Positions 1 through 5,974 of a stretch of 13,039 nucleotides of DNA are shown here, piece by piece (within the stretch, counting starts at the first letter, position 1; every line of letters starts with the position of its first letter). This DNA is from JBCAWW01 sp045106675 (GTDB lineage Bacteria; Bacteroidota; Bacteroidia; J057), in assembly GCA_045106675.1 (NCBI GenBank), contig JBGCFA010000017.1, positions 1 through 13,039 of the forward strand. The letters run 5' to 3'. The position numbers and the translations under genes were made by a program. The notes below the pieces were generated by a model. The model saw nothing but the letters and a program-made list of their open reading frames with translations. It did not search any database and had not been told where the DNA came from.

Positions 1-45
1 TTCAAAAAAAGCTTAATAGAAGCAGAAAATTCAAATAGGATTAGG

Positions 46-951
46 CTAAAGATAAGTAATCCCTGTCAAATCCTCCGAAACCTCCCATAACTTCTTGGCA
101 ATTGCGGGATCTTGGGATAGTTCCGTAGAGGTCGCAAGTCCCGGTTTGCCTTTCATGCCCTGAAATCCAGTGGGGCCATAATATTCACCGCCCTTTGAAT
201 TGTTATCCAAAGCTGCCATGAGTGTCGGTAATGCGCCTTTTGCCGCGCTCTGCGAGATTAACGGAACAAGGGTGTAACTCAGGATCGTATATAACCATTT
301 GGGAAAATGACGCCCTAGTTCGGTGTCGGATACACCAGGGTGAGCAATGACTGAAAGGGTATCAGCGCCAGCAAGCTTAAGCCTGCGCTGCAATTCATAG
401 CCATACATGAGGCAAGCCAGCTTACTTTGGCCATAAGCGCCTGTTTTTGAGTAGTCTTTTTCCCAATTGAGATTGTCAAAATTGATCTTCCCATTTTGAT
501 GAGCCAAAGAACTAAGCGAAACCACTCTAGATCCCGGCGTTCGTGTAAGCGACTCTAACAGTAAACCTGTGAGCAAAAAGTGTCCAAGATGATTGGCACC
601 CATTTGTAGTTCAAAGCCATCTTCTGTTTGCGTATAAGGTGGCATCATCACCCCAGCATTATTGACCAATAGATCTAATTGCTGGTATTTTGCTAAATAA
701 GCCTTCGCAAAAGCTCGCACTGAAGCTAGTTTGCTTAGATCTATCTGGATGATGTCAATATCTGCCTGAGGAACTGCTGCTAGGATATTTTGCTTGGCGG
801 TTTCAGCTTTTTGTAGACTACGGCAGGCCATGATGATAGTCGCTTCTTTTTGAGCGAGACCTAATGCCGTTTCATAGCCGAGACCAGTATTCGCTCCTGT
901 TACAATAGCGATTCGTCCTTTTTGGCTCTCTACTTTATCTAAGGTGAACAT
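46..951 (-). CDS. Short-chain dehydrogenase/reductase (retinol/protochlorophyllide-reductase-like SDR)
   Basis: This is an NAD(P)-dependent oxidoreductase of the classical SDR family, 301 residues, presumably cytosolic. The Rossmann dinucleotide motif TGANTGLG lies at residues 18-25, the NNAG motif at 97-100, the active-site Asn at 120 (GANHLGHF), the catalytic Ser near 147-148, and the YxxxK pair is Tyr173/Lys177 (GAYGQSKLA). HPG at 204-206 is the usual post-catalytic turn. The long C-terminal extension and the overall pattern resemble retinol dehydrogenase/WW-oxidoreductase-like SDRs, but the substrate cannot be read from sequence. The ATG at 951 sits about 17 codons before the TGxxxGxG motif, as expected. 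A Bacteroidota-type -7 element overlapped by a perfect inverted repeat lies directly upstream, so the gene probably has its own repressible promoter and is not simply the tail of the deacetylase transcript. The 45 bases downstream to the window edge show nothing clear. Confidence 0.93.
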   Translation of the reverse strand: MFTLDKVESQKGRIAIVTGANTGLGYETALGLAQKEATIIMACRSLQKAETAKQNILAAVPQADIDIIQIDLSKLASVRAFAKAYLAKYQQLDLLVNNAGVMMPPYTQTEDGFELQMGANHLGHFLLTGLLLESLTRTPGSRVVSLSSLAHQNGKINFDNLNWEKDYSKTGAYGQSKLACLMYGYELQRRLKLAGADTLSVIAHPGVSDTELGRHFPKWLYTILSYTLVPLISQSAAKGALPTLMAALDNNSKGGEYYGPTGFQGMKGKPGLATSTELSQDPAIAKKLWEVSEDLTGITYL

Positions 952-966
952 ATTTAAGCCTATCTG

Positions 967-988
967 TTTGTGAGTAGTTACTCACAAA
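967..988. promoter_or_regulatory. Perfect inverted repeat, probable repressor operator of the SDR gene
   Basis: The half-site TTTGTGAGTA is followed after two bases (GT) by its exact reverse complement TACTCACAAA, a 22-bp dyad. It lies 15 bases upstream of the SDR start codon and overlaps the likely -7 element. Symmetry, size and position fit a homodimeric helix-turn-helix repressor such as TetR/AcrR, a family that often controls SDR genes. No regulator gene is in the window, so the binding protein is an inference. Confidence 0.6.
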
Positions 989-992
989 TGTA
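985..992 (-). promoter_or_regulatory. Promoter -7 element for the SDR gene
   Basis: On the minus strand this reads TACATTTG, an exact match to the Bacteroidota -7 consensus TAnnTTTG. Transcription would start near 978, giving a leader of roughly 27 bases. Four of its bases lie inside the dyad at 967-988, so a bound repressor would block polymerase. I see no convincing -33 TTTG; the upstream stretch is A-rich instead. Confidence 0.5.
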
Positions 993-1016
993 AGCGTTTT
1001 TTTTTCCATACTTATA

Positions 1017-1046
1017 TACTCTCCTGAACTTTTGTTCGAAAGAGTA
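1017..1046 (-). terminator. Hairpin downstream of the deacetylase gene (possible terminator)
   Basis: Just past the deacetylase stop codon the minus-strand RNA can form a 6-bp outer stem (TACTCT/AGAGTA), two G-U wobbles, a mismatch, and an inner 4-bp GAAC/GTTC stem with an AAAA loop. No U-tract follows; the next stretch is A-rich. It may only slow polymerase or protect the 3' end. Confidence 0.3.
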
Positions 1047-1049
1047 GTG

Positions 1050-2069
1050 CTAGCGTTGCGAAATTTGATTTTTACCCAAGGGAGCCTTCAAGGCATAGTA
1101 TAGATACTCCGCTTTGAGGATGGCGAGGGTTCTATCATCGGTACCTTCGAGTGGTACTCGCTGTCCATGTCTAGGATGAGTATCAGTTTTGAGGCCGGCT
1201 GCGCCGAACGAGGCGTCGAGTTCTCCGTCTAGCATCTCATCAAACCAAGGCTGTCGCACCCCGAAATCCGTAAAAGGAAACGCAAATACCTTGTAGTCCA
1301 ACTGAAATTGAGTCGTGATGCCACGGATGCTTTCTCGCGTTTGGCGAAGCTGCTCCTCTACTGATAGATAGCGAAACTCCGGATGATCGAGGCTATGTGC
1401 TCCTATCGTAAAACCTTTGCCGATCCAATCTTTGACTTCAGCTGCGCTGAGATAGGGACGGCGTTCGGCGAGGTAGCCGTCAAAATCAAGCTCCAACAAA
1501 TCTCCCAACTCATCTAAAAAATCACGATCGTCGTATCTGATCTGTAAAAGACTCTCAGGGCTTAGCTCCCTCGTCAACTTTCTTCCTGATAGGCGTTCTC
1601 GTAGGATCGATTGCAGCGCTGGTGAAGGAGGATTATTTGTAATTCGCTCGATCAATAAACTAAGCTTGAAGCGATAAAATAAGTCTCGGTTGTCGAGAAA
1701 ATCATTGTTGAGAAAGAGTGTTGCGGGCACGCCTTTTTGTTGGAGCAGGGGCATGGCTTGCTCATAGACTTCGCGTAGTCCATCATCAAAAGAGAGCCAA
1801 AAGGAAGGTTTTTCTAAGTGTTTTTCGCCTTTCAATACCGCGATGACGGTGTGGAGATCGATCGGCTCGAAATGTTTGAGTAGAATATCAAGGTCGTCGG
1901 CAAACTGCTGCGTGCTGCGAACCTTATAGAGATGGTCAATATGCGGTACTGGCTGATCGCTACACAGATGATAAACGGGCATGAACAGCTTTTGGCCACT
2001 CATTTTGATCCATGTAGATAGCGGGATCGGTAGCCAAGGAGCTACTTTATGCAAGAGGCGAGGGCGCAT
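1050..2069 (-). CDS. Polysaccharide deacetylase family protein (NodB/CE4 domain)
   Basis: A 339-residue carbohydrate esterase family 4 protein, expected to remove acetyl groups from an N-acetylated sugar polymer or precursor using a divalent metal. Motif 1 is SFDDG at residues 93-97, with Asp95 the expected base and Asp96 a metal ligand. Motif 2 is HSLDHP at 225-230, with His225 and His229 as the other ligands. FAFPFTDFG at 262-270 occupies the motif 3 region, and RVPLEG near 304-309 is a C-terminal signature seen in related Bacteroidota proteins. About 125 residues separate motifs 1 and 2, far more than in compact NodB domains, so a helical insertion (about 128-205) is present. There is no clear signal peptide, which suggests a cytoplasmic or membrane-associated role on a precursor. 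The ATG at 2069 lies 6 bases after the upstream OmpA gene, so the two are probably co-transcribed. The exact substrate is unknown. Confidence 0.88.
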   Translation of the reverse strand: MRPRLLHKVAPWLPIPLSTWIKMSGQKLFMPVYHLCSDQPVPHIDHLYKVRSTQQFADDLDILLKHFEPIDLHTVIAVLKGEKHLEKPSFWLSFDDGLREVYEQAMPLLQQKGVPATLFLNNDFLDNRDLFYRFKLSLLIERITNNPPSPALQSILRERLSGRKLTRELSPESLLQIRYDDRDFLDELGDLLELDFDGYLAERRPYLSAAEVKDWIGKGFTIGAHSLDHPEFRYLSVEEQLRQTRESIRGITTQFQLDYKVFAFPFTDFGVRQPWFDEMLDGELDASFGAAGLKTDTHPRHGQRVPLEGTDDRTLAILKAEYLYYALKAPLGKNQISQR

Positions 2070-2075
2070 GTAGCT

Positions 2076-3827
2076 TTATTCGCTTTTGAGCACGTGAAAT
2101 TCTACTCGACGATTTTTGGTACGGCCTGTTTCTGTAGCATTGGTTTCAGCAGGATGATCTACTCCATAGCCCACAAACAAGAGCCTAAAGGGAGCTATAC
2201 CACTAGCGATCATATAAGCCCGGACCATCCGCGCTCGATATTCGGATAGCTTTTGATTGAAGGAGCGGCCACCTACATTATCAGTATGTCCTTGCACCAT
2301 CAAGATAGTGCCGGGATTGTCTTTGAGAAGACCGACCATACGATCTAGTTCAGTTTTTGAATCAGCTTTTACCCGCACCTTACCCGTATCAAAAAATAAG
2401 GTACTGATCTTGGTCGAAGGATCGTAAATGAAGAGTTCTTCAGAGCGCGCCTCTGAATCGGCAAAAGGGTCGAGCTCTTCCAGACTACCCACGCCACCAT
2501 CATTATTGGTGAAGTTTTCGGTAGCGCTGGTTACGATTTCCTCGATATCTACTGATTCACCATTGTTGTTGTTGTCGTCGCCGTCGCCATCTCCGTTTCC
2601 ATCCCCATTATCGGCTAGGACAGGTTCGAGTGGTTGTAGCTTGAGGTTTTTGAGTACCTCTTCGTAATCAGCCGCATTGGCGAGATTGATTTCTTCACTA
2701 TAGGGTTGATAGCCATTGGCGGTAACTTCGATAGAGTAGGTATTGCCGTAGGGCAAGGTCATCTTATAGGAGCCATCGACAGGACTAGAATTGACTTGAG
2801 TACTCGCAGAAGCATCTGGACGAGCCGTAAATTTGACCAAAGCGCGTACTGGATTGTCGTTGGTGGCATCCAATACTTGGCCTGCCATCAAGACCACAGG
2901 TTTTGGCTTTTGGGCGTCTTCGAGTTTTACTTGGACGATATCGCTTTTGCCATAAGATTTGTCTGTAGTGGCCATGAAGGCAAATTCTCCGTTAGCAGCT
3001 ACTACATAATATGCTTCAAAGCCAGGTGTATTGACGGGCGCCCCTAGATTGACGGGAGTGCTCCAATCTTGCCAAGTATCATTTTGACGATCGGTCTTAT
3101 AGATATCATAGCCTCCCTGTCCACCGGGACGATCACTCGCAAAATAGAGCGTCTTATTATCAGAGGCGATAAATGGTGCTACTTCTGCATGAGTGGTATT
3201 GACATTTGCACCTAACAAAATCGGCTTGGACCATGTGACATCATCCTGCAAAAAACTCACGTAAAGATCTGCGCCCAGATCATCTTTTTTCTCACTAAAA
3301 AACAAAACCAAGACTTTACCATCATTGGATAAGCTGGCGCCAGAGTACACACCTTTGTTCATTTTGGAGAAGTCCTTGATTTTCAAAGGTTCTGGTGCTC
3401 CCCAAGTGGTCCCTTCCATTTTGCAGATAGAGAAGCCTTCTTCTACAAACTTTTTGCCATCATAGGCGCCTTTGATCAAGGCGATAGTGCCATCAGGGCT
3501 GATGGATTCGAGGCTGTTGAATTGGCGGAGGTTGAAGTCATTGCCAAGCCGCCTTGCGTAACTCCAAATCTTACGGTCTGCGTTATAGTCAGAGTACCAA
3601 ACATCTTCAGAGTTTTCGGCTCCGTAGTTGTTTTGGGGGTGATTGGTACGCACAAAATATAAGCGTTTGCCGTCAGGCGTGATGACCGGACGATTTTCTA
3701 TATAGCGTGAATTAACCGCTTTGCCGAGGTTTTTGGGCTTGACTGGCGCGTCTTGTGTACCTCTCGTTTGAGCTTGGGCTATGTTGCAGAGCCAAAGCAT
3801 GCTCAAAAACAGAGAAAAGAATTTCAT
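2076..3827 (-). CDS. OmpA-family outer-membrane protein with PD40 propeller and carboxypeptidase-regulatory-like domain
   Basis: A 583-residue envelope protein. Residues 1-20 form a signal peptide with a cleavage region at AQAQ. Residues about 40-300 carry WD40-like PD40 propeller repeats (for example ITPDGKRLYFV, ISPDGTIALI, and the hallmark ASDRPGGQGGYDIY at 230-243). Residues about 312-398 form a carboxypeptidase-regulatory-like beta-sandwich. A run rich in Asp, Gly and Asn (406-423) is a flexible, possibly calcium-binding linker. Residues 476-580 form the OmpA C-terminal peptidoglycan-binding domain, with GHTDNVG at 513-519 and NRRVEF at 572-577. The order propeller-CRD-OmpA matches PorE of the type IX secretion system except that PorE's N-terminal TPR part is missing, so this may be a PorE-like paralogue or a general peptidoglycan anchor. 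It is followed within 6 bases by a polysaccharide deacetylase, consistent with a cell-wall or surface-polysaccharide role. Confidence 0.9.
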   Translation of the reverse strand: MKFFSLFLSMLWLCNIAQAQTRGTQDAPVKPKNLGKAVNSRYIENRPVITPDGKRLYFVRTNHPQNNYGAENSEDVWYSDYNADRKIWSYARRLGNDFNLRQFNSLESISPDGTIALIKGAYDGKKFVEEGFSICKMEGTTWGAPEPLKIKDFSKMNKGVYSGASLSNDGKVLVLFFSEKKDDLGADLYVSFLQDDVTWSKPILLGANVNTTHAEVAPFIASDNKTLYFASDRPGGQGGYDIYKTDRQNDTWQDWSTPVNLGAPVNTPGFEAYYVVAANGEFAFMATTDKSYGKSDIVQVKLEDAQKPKPVVLMAGQVLDATNDNPVRALVKFTARPDASASTQVNSSPVDGSYKMTLPYGNTYSIEVTANGYQPYSEEINLANAADYEEVLKNLKLQPLEPVLADNGDGNGDGDGDDNNNNGESVDIEEIVTSATENFTNNDGGVGSLEELDPFADSEARSEELFIYDPSTKISTLFFDTGKVRVKADSKTELDRMVGLLKDNPGTILMVQGHTDNVGGRSFNQKLSEYRARMVRAYMIASGIAPFRLLFVGYGVDHPAETNATETGRTKNRRVEFHVLKSE

Positions 3828-3880
3828 ATAAAAAAAAGATGATCGTACGAAGAAAAATAGGCTTTTCGATGCATTATTGC

Positions 3881-3888
3881 CAAATTTA
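3881..3888 (-). promoter_or_regulatory. Candidate promoter -7 element for the OmpA/deacetylase operon
   Basis: The minus strand reads TAAATTTG, an exact TAnnTTTG match 53 bases upstream of the OmpA start, giving a leader of about 45-50 bases. A second exact match, TAATTTTG, lies at 3940-3947. Neither has a clear -33 TTTG at normal spacing, so the choice between them is uncertain. Confidence 0.35.
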
Positions 3889-4028
3889 AGCGAAAATCAG
3901 CTGCGAAGGGCAGGCGTTTATTACATAAAAGCACTGATGCAAAATTAGAACGAAAATGCCCGAAAAACATAAGCTATATTTTCTGCCCTCATTTATTACT
4001 TAACGATTAATATTTCGCCCTATTCCAT

Positions 4029-4691
4029 ATGTTACAAATTCAGGCCTTCGTTTTTAACGTTTATCAAGAAAATACCTACGTAATTTCTGATGAAACTAAG
4101 TCTTGCGTGATCATCGATCCGGGTTGCTATCGTCCAGAGGAAAAGCAACTATTGGTCGACTATATCGAGCAAAACGAGCTCAAACCCATCTATCTCCTCA
4201 ATACGCATGGTCATATTGATCATATGTTGGGCAACTATTTTGTCAAAGACAAATATCAAATTCCTTTTCTGACTCACAAGCTCGTGATCCAAGAACTAGA
4301 AAGCGTCTTGGGTTATGCCTCGGCTTTTGGGATGAATCCTGATCCTTCACCGCAACCCGATCAGCTTTTAGAAGAAGGTGATATCATTACTTTTGGGCAA
4401 ACCAGTTTTGAAGTGATGTTTACGCCGGGCCACTCCGCGGGACATATCAGCTTTTATCACCGAGAGAGCCAACAATTATTCTCCGGTGATGTGCTATTTC
4501 AGGGCAGCATTGGACGGACAGATTTGCCAGGAGGGGATTCACAAACCTTGATGCAGACGATTGAAAACAAATTATTGCCACTGGGTGATGAGGTGAGAGT
4601 CTATACTGGACATGGAGCAAGCACTACCATCGGCCAAGAGCGGGTCGCCAATCCATTTATCCTACAATGGCTCGCAAACGGACATATTTGA
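4029..4691 (+). CDS. MBL-fold metallohydrolase, hydroxyacylglutathione hydrolase (glyoxalase II)-like
   Basis: A 220-residue metallo-beta-lactamase-fold enzyme, presumably cytosolic. The metal motif THGHIDH gives His60, His62, Asp64 and His65. Further ligands are His135 (TPGHSAGH), Asp154 (FSGD) and His195 (YTGHG). The segment GSIGRTDLPGGD at 159-170 is typical of the short YcbL/glyoxalase-II-like subgroup, and the length fits; classical glyoxalase II is longer, with a helical C-terminal substrate domain absent here. Known relatives hydrolyse thioesters such as S-lactoylglutathione, but many Bacteroidota use other low-molecular thiols, so the true substrate is open. It is transcribed divergently from the OmpA operon across a 200-base gap. 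No strong promoter match is visible upstream of this start and no Shine-Dalgarno is obvious. Confidence 0.92.
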   Translation: MLQIQAFVFNVYQENTYVISDETKSCVIIDPGCYRPEEKQLLVDYIEQNELKPIYLLNTHGHIDHMLGNYFVKDKYQIPFLTHKLVIQELESVLGYASAFGMNPDPSPQPDQLLEEGDIITFGQTSFEVMFTPGHSAGHISFYHRESQQLFSGDVLFQGSIGRTDLPGGDSQTLMQTIENKLLPLGDEVRVYTGHGASTTIGQERVANPFILQWLANGHI

Positions 4692-4693
4692 TT

Positions 4694-4734
4694 ACGGTCA
4701 TGGACCGTGGTAGCGACGCAAAATCTTGCGTCGC
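4694..4734. repeat. Tandem double hairpin, possible REP/BIME-like element
   Basis: Two perfect stems lie just after the hydrolase stop codon. ACGGTC pairs with GACCGT around a 3-base loop (4694-4708). GCGACGCAA pairs with TTGCGTCGC around a 4-base AATC loop (4713-4734). No U-tract follows, so this is not a classic terminator, although it could stabilise the mRNA 3' end. The second stem resembles a palindromic intergenic repeat I recall from other Bacteroidota genomes. The phrase TCGCCACAGT at 4731-4740 recurs at 4755-4764. Confidence 0.45.
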
Positions 4735-4806
4735 CACAGTCACCAATCAAGGCTTCGCCACAGTTGTAAGATGTTTCAGCACCATTGAATTTTTCAATCG
4801 ATTATC

Positions 4807-5922
4807 ATGAAACTCATCTATATCGGGGCCTTATGCTCCATGCTACTCATACTTGCGTGTAAACAAGAGACGGAGCGTTCGGCAGGGCCGCAGTCTCAAG
4901 ACTCTACCATAGCGATAGCCGATAGCAATGCACGGCTCGAATCTCCTACAGCCGAGACGCCCAACTACGACGAGCAGATCGTATGGGAAGGGACAATCGA
5001 TAAATATCCTATCGAAATGACTCTCAAAATCACGGGTGAAAAGGTCATCGGCTCATATCGCTACACCTCTCAAGAAAACCGTCTCGAACTCAAGGGGGAG
5101 CTTAGTGCGGAAGGGCAGTACATCCTCACTGAATATGATTCACAAGCTAATAAAACGGGTTTGCTGAAAGGGGAAGTAGAGTTTGAAGGTCGTTTTACCG
5201 GAAGCTGGATGAAGCCAGACTCGAGTGGTGAATTGATGTTTGCCATGTTTCCCAAGCAGGTAATAAGCCACAATATCAATGTGTACACGCCCGCAAAACT
5301 ACGTTATGATGTCAACCATATCCATAAAGAGTCTCCTAAAGGGAGCTGCAAGATTGATATCCACTATCCGTACTTTTATGATTTTCCAGCCGGCGTTGCC
5401 GAACGCATTAACGCAGAATTGATGGGCCCCAGCGATGCCGAAATTGCGGAGCGTTTGGCAGAGTGTCAATCTGATGATGAGCCAGATGGGATGGGATCCG
5501 CCATGAGTGAAGGCTTTCGTATCAACGCATTTGTGGGGCCTATTTTGAGTATTTCCTATGACTTTTATGCCTATTTCTCAGGTGCTGCTCACGGCAACTA
5601 CGGCTCAGATACCTACAATTTTGATATGCGAACGGGCGCTAGATTGATGCCTAAGGATTTATTTGTCGAGGGCTACGAAGCAGAATTGGGAGAGTTGATC
5701 AAGCAGCGTATGTTGGAGGTCTATCCCGAAGAATTTGAGTATTTCTCCTATGGGGGAGTTTTCGCGGAGCAAGACTATGATCTATATGCTGACAGTATCA
5801 GCGTCTATTTCGATCCTTACGAAATTGCCCCATATGCGGCGGGACAGATACGCGTCAATTTGGCTTATGACGAAATCAAAGACCTCATTCGGTCCGATGG
5901 ACCATTGGCATTGCGCCCGTAG
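4807..5922 (+). CDS. Lipoprotein with RsiV-like (DUF3298-type) C-terminal region
   Basis: A 371-residue predicted lipoprotein. Residues 1-18 form a lipoprotein signal peptide ending in the lipobox ILAC, with Cys18 as the lipidation site, followed by a Ser/Thr/Glu-rich tether to about residue 52. Residues about 54-150 form a beta-rich segment (YDEQIVWEGTID, IGSYRYTSQ, GRFTGSWM) of a type found in other Bacteroidota lipoproteins; I cannot name it. From about 155 the protein resembles the DUF4163/DUF3298 pair of RsiV and PdaC-like proteins, including SISYDFYAYFSGAAHGNYGSDTYNF and the C-terminal pattern ISVYFDPYEIAPYAAG. RsiV-type domains bind lysozyme in Bacillus, but there is no sigma factor here and no cytoplasmic anti-sigma segment, so a periplasmic or surface-binding role is only possible. 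The stop codon TAG is formed by the palindrome at 5919-5946. Confidence 0.85.
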   Translation: MKLIYIGALCSMLLILACKQETERSAGPQSQDSTIAIADSNARLESPTAETPNYDEQIVWEGTIDKYPIEMTLKITGEKVIGSYRYTSQENRLELKGELSAEGQYILTEYDSQANKTGLLKGEVEFEGRFTGSWMKPDSSGELMFAMFPKQVISHNINVYTPAKLRYDVNHIHKESPKGSCKIDIHYPYFYDFPAGVAERINAELMGPSDAEIAERLAECQSDDEPDGMGSAMSEGFRINAFVGPILSISYDFYAYFSGAAHGNYGSDTYNFDMRTGARLMPKDLFVEGYEAELGELIKQRMLEVYPEEFEYFSYGGVFAEQDYDLYADSISVYFDPYEIAPYAAGQIRVNLAYDEIKDLIRSDGPLALRP

Positions 5923-5946
5923 GTTCGGTTTGCAAACCGAACCTAC
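5919..5946. repeat. 28-bp perfect palindrome, copy 1 of a dispersed repeat
   Basis: The half GTAGGTTCGGTTTG is followed immediately by its exact reverse complement. Its second to fourth bases are the TAG stop codon of the lipoprotein gene. A 26-bp copy with the same core lies at 7561-7586 on the far side of the photolyase gene. It could fold as a strong hairpin between the two convergent genes, but neither strand has a U-tract after it. Confidence 0.75.
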
Positions 5947-5955
5947 CTCAAAACA

Positions 5956-5974
5956 CAAACCGAACCTAGCTCAA
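5956..5974 (+). repeat. Half copy of the palindromic repeat
   Basis: CAAACCGAACCTAGCTCAA repeats positions 5933-5951 at 18 of 19 bases with a period of 23, so the right half of the palindrome and the bases after it have been duplicated in tandem. It ends one base before the photolyase stop codon. Confidence 0.65.

Noticed and set aside
2428..3047. Two open frames on the plus strand (79 and 113 codons) opposite the OmpA gene
   Set aside because: The Ser/Pro-rich one is the reverse of the Asp/Gly/Asn linker and Ser/Glu stretches; the other is antisense to the CRD and propeller. Neither has independent support.
3828..4028. A small RNA or gene in the 200-base divergent gap
   Set aside because: Only A/T-rich promoter-like sequence is seen, with two TAnnTTTG matches on the minus strand; no hairpin with a U-tract and no open frame of note.
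4029..4691. A beta-lactamase resistance gene
   Set aside because: The fold is shared, but there is no signal peptide and the motif set (TPGHSAGH, GRTDLPGGD) is that of glyoxalase-II-like hydrolases.
5919..5974. A CRISPR-like array or classic terminator between the convergent genes
   Set aside because: There are only one palindrome and one half copy, with no regular spacers, and no U-tract follows the hairpin on either strand.
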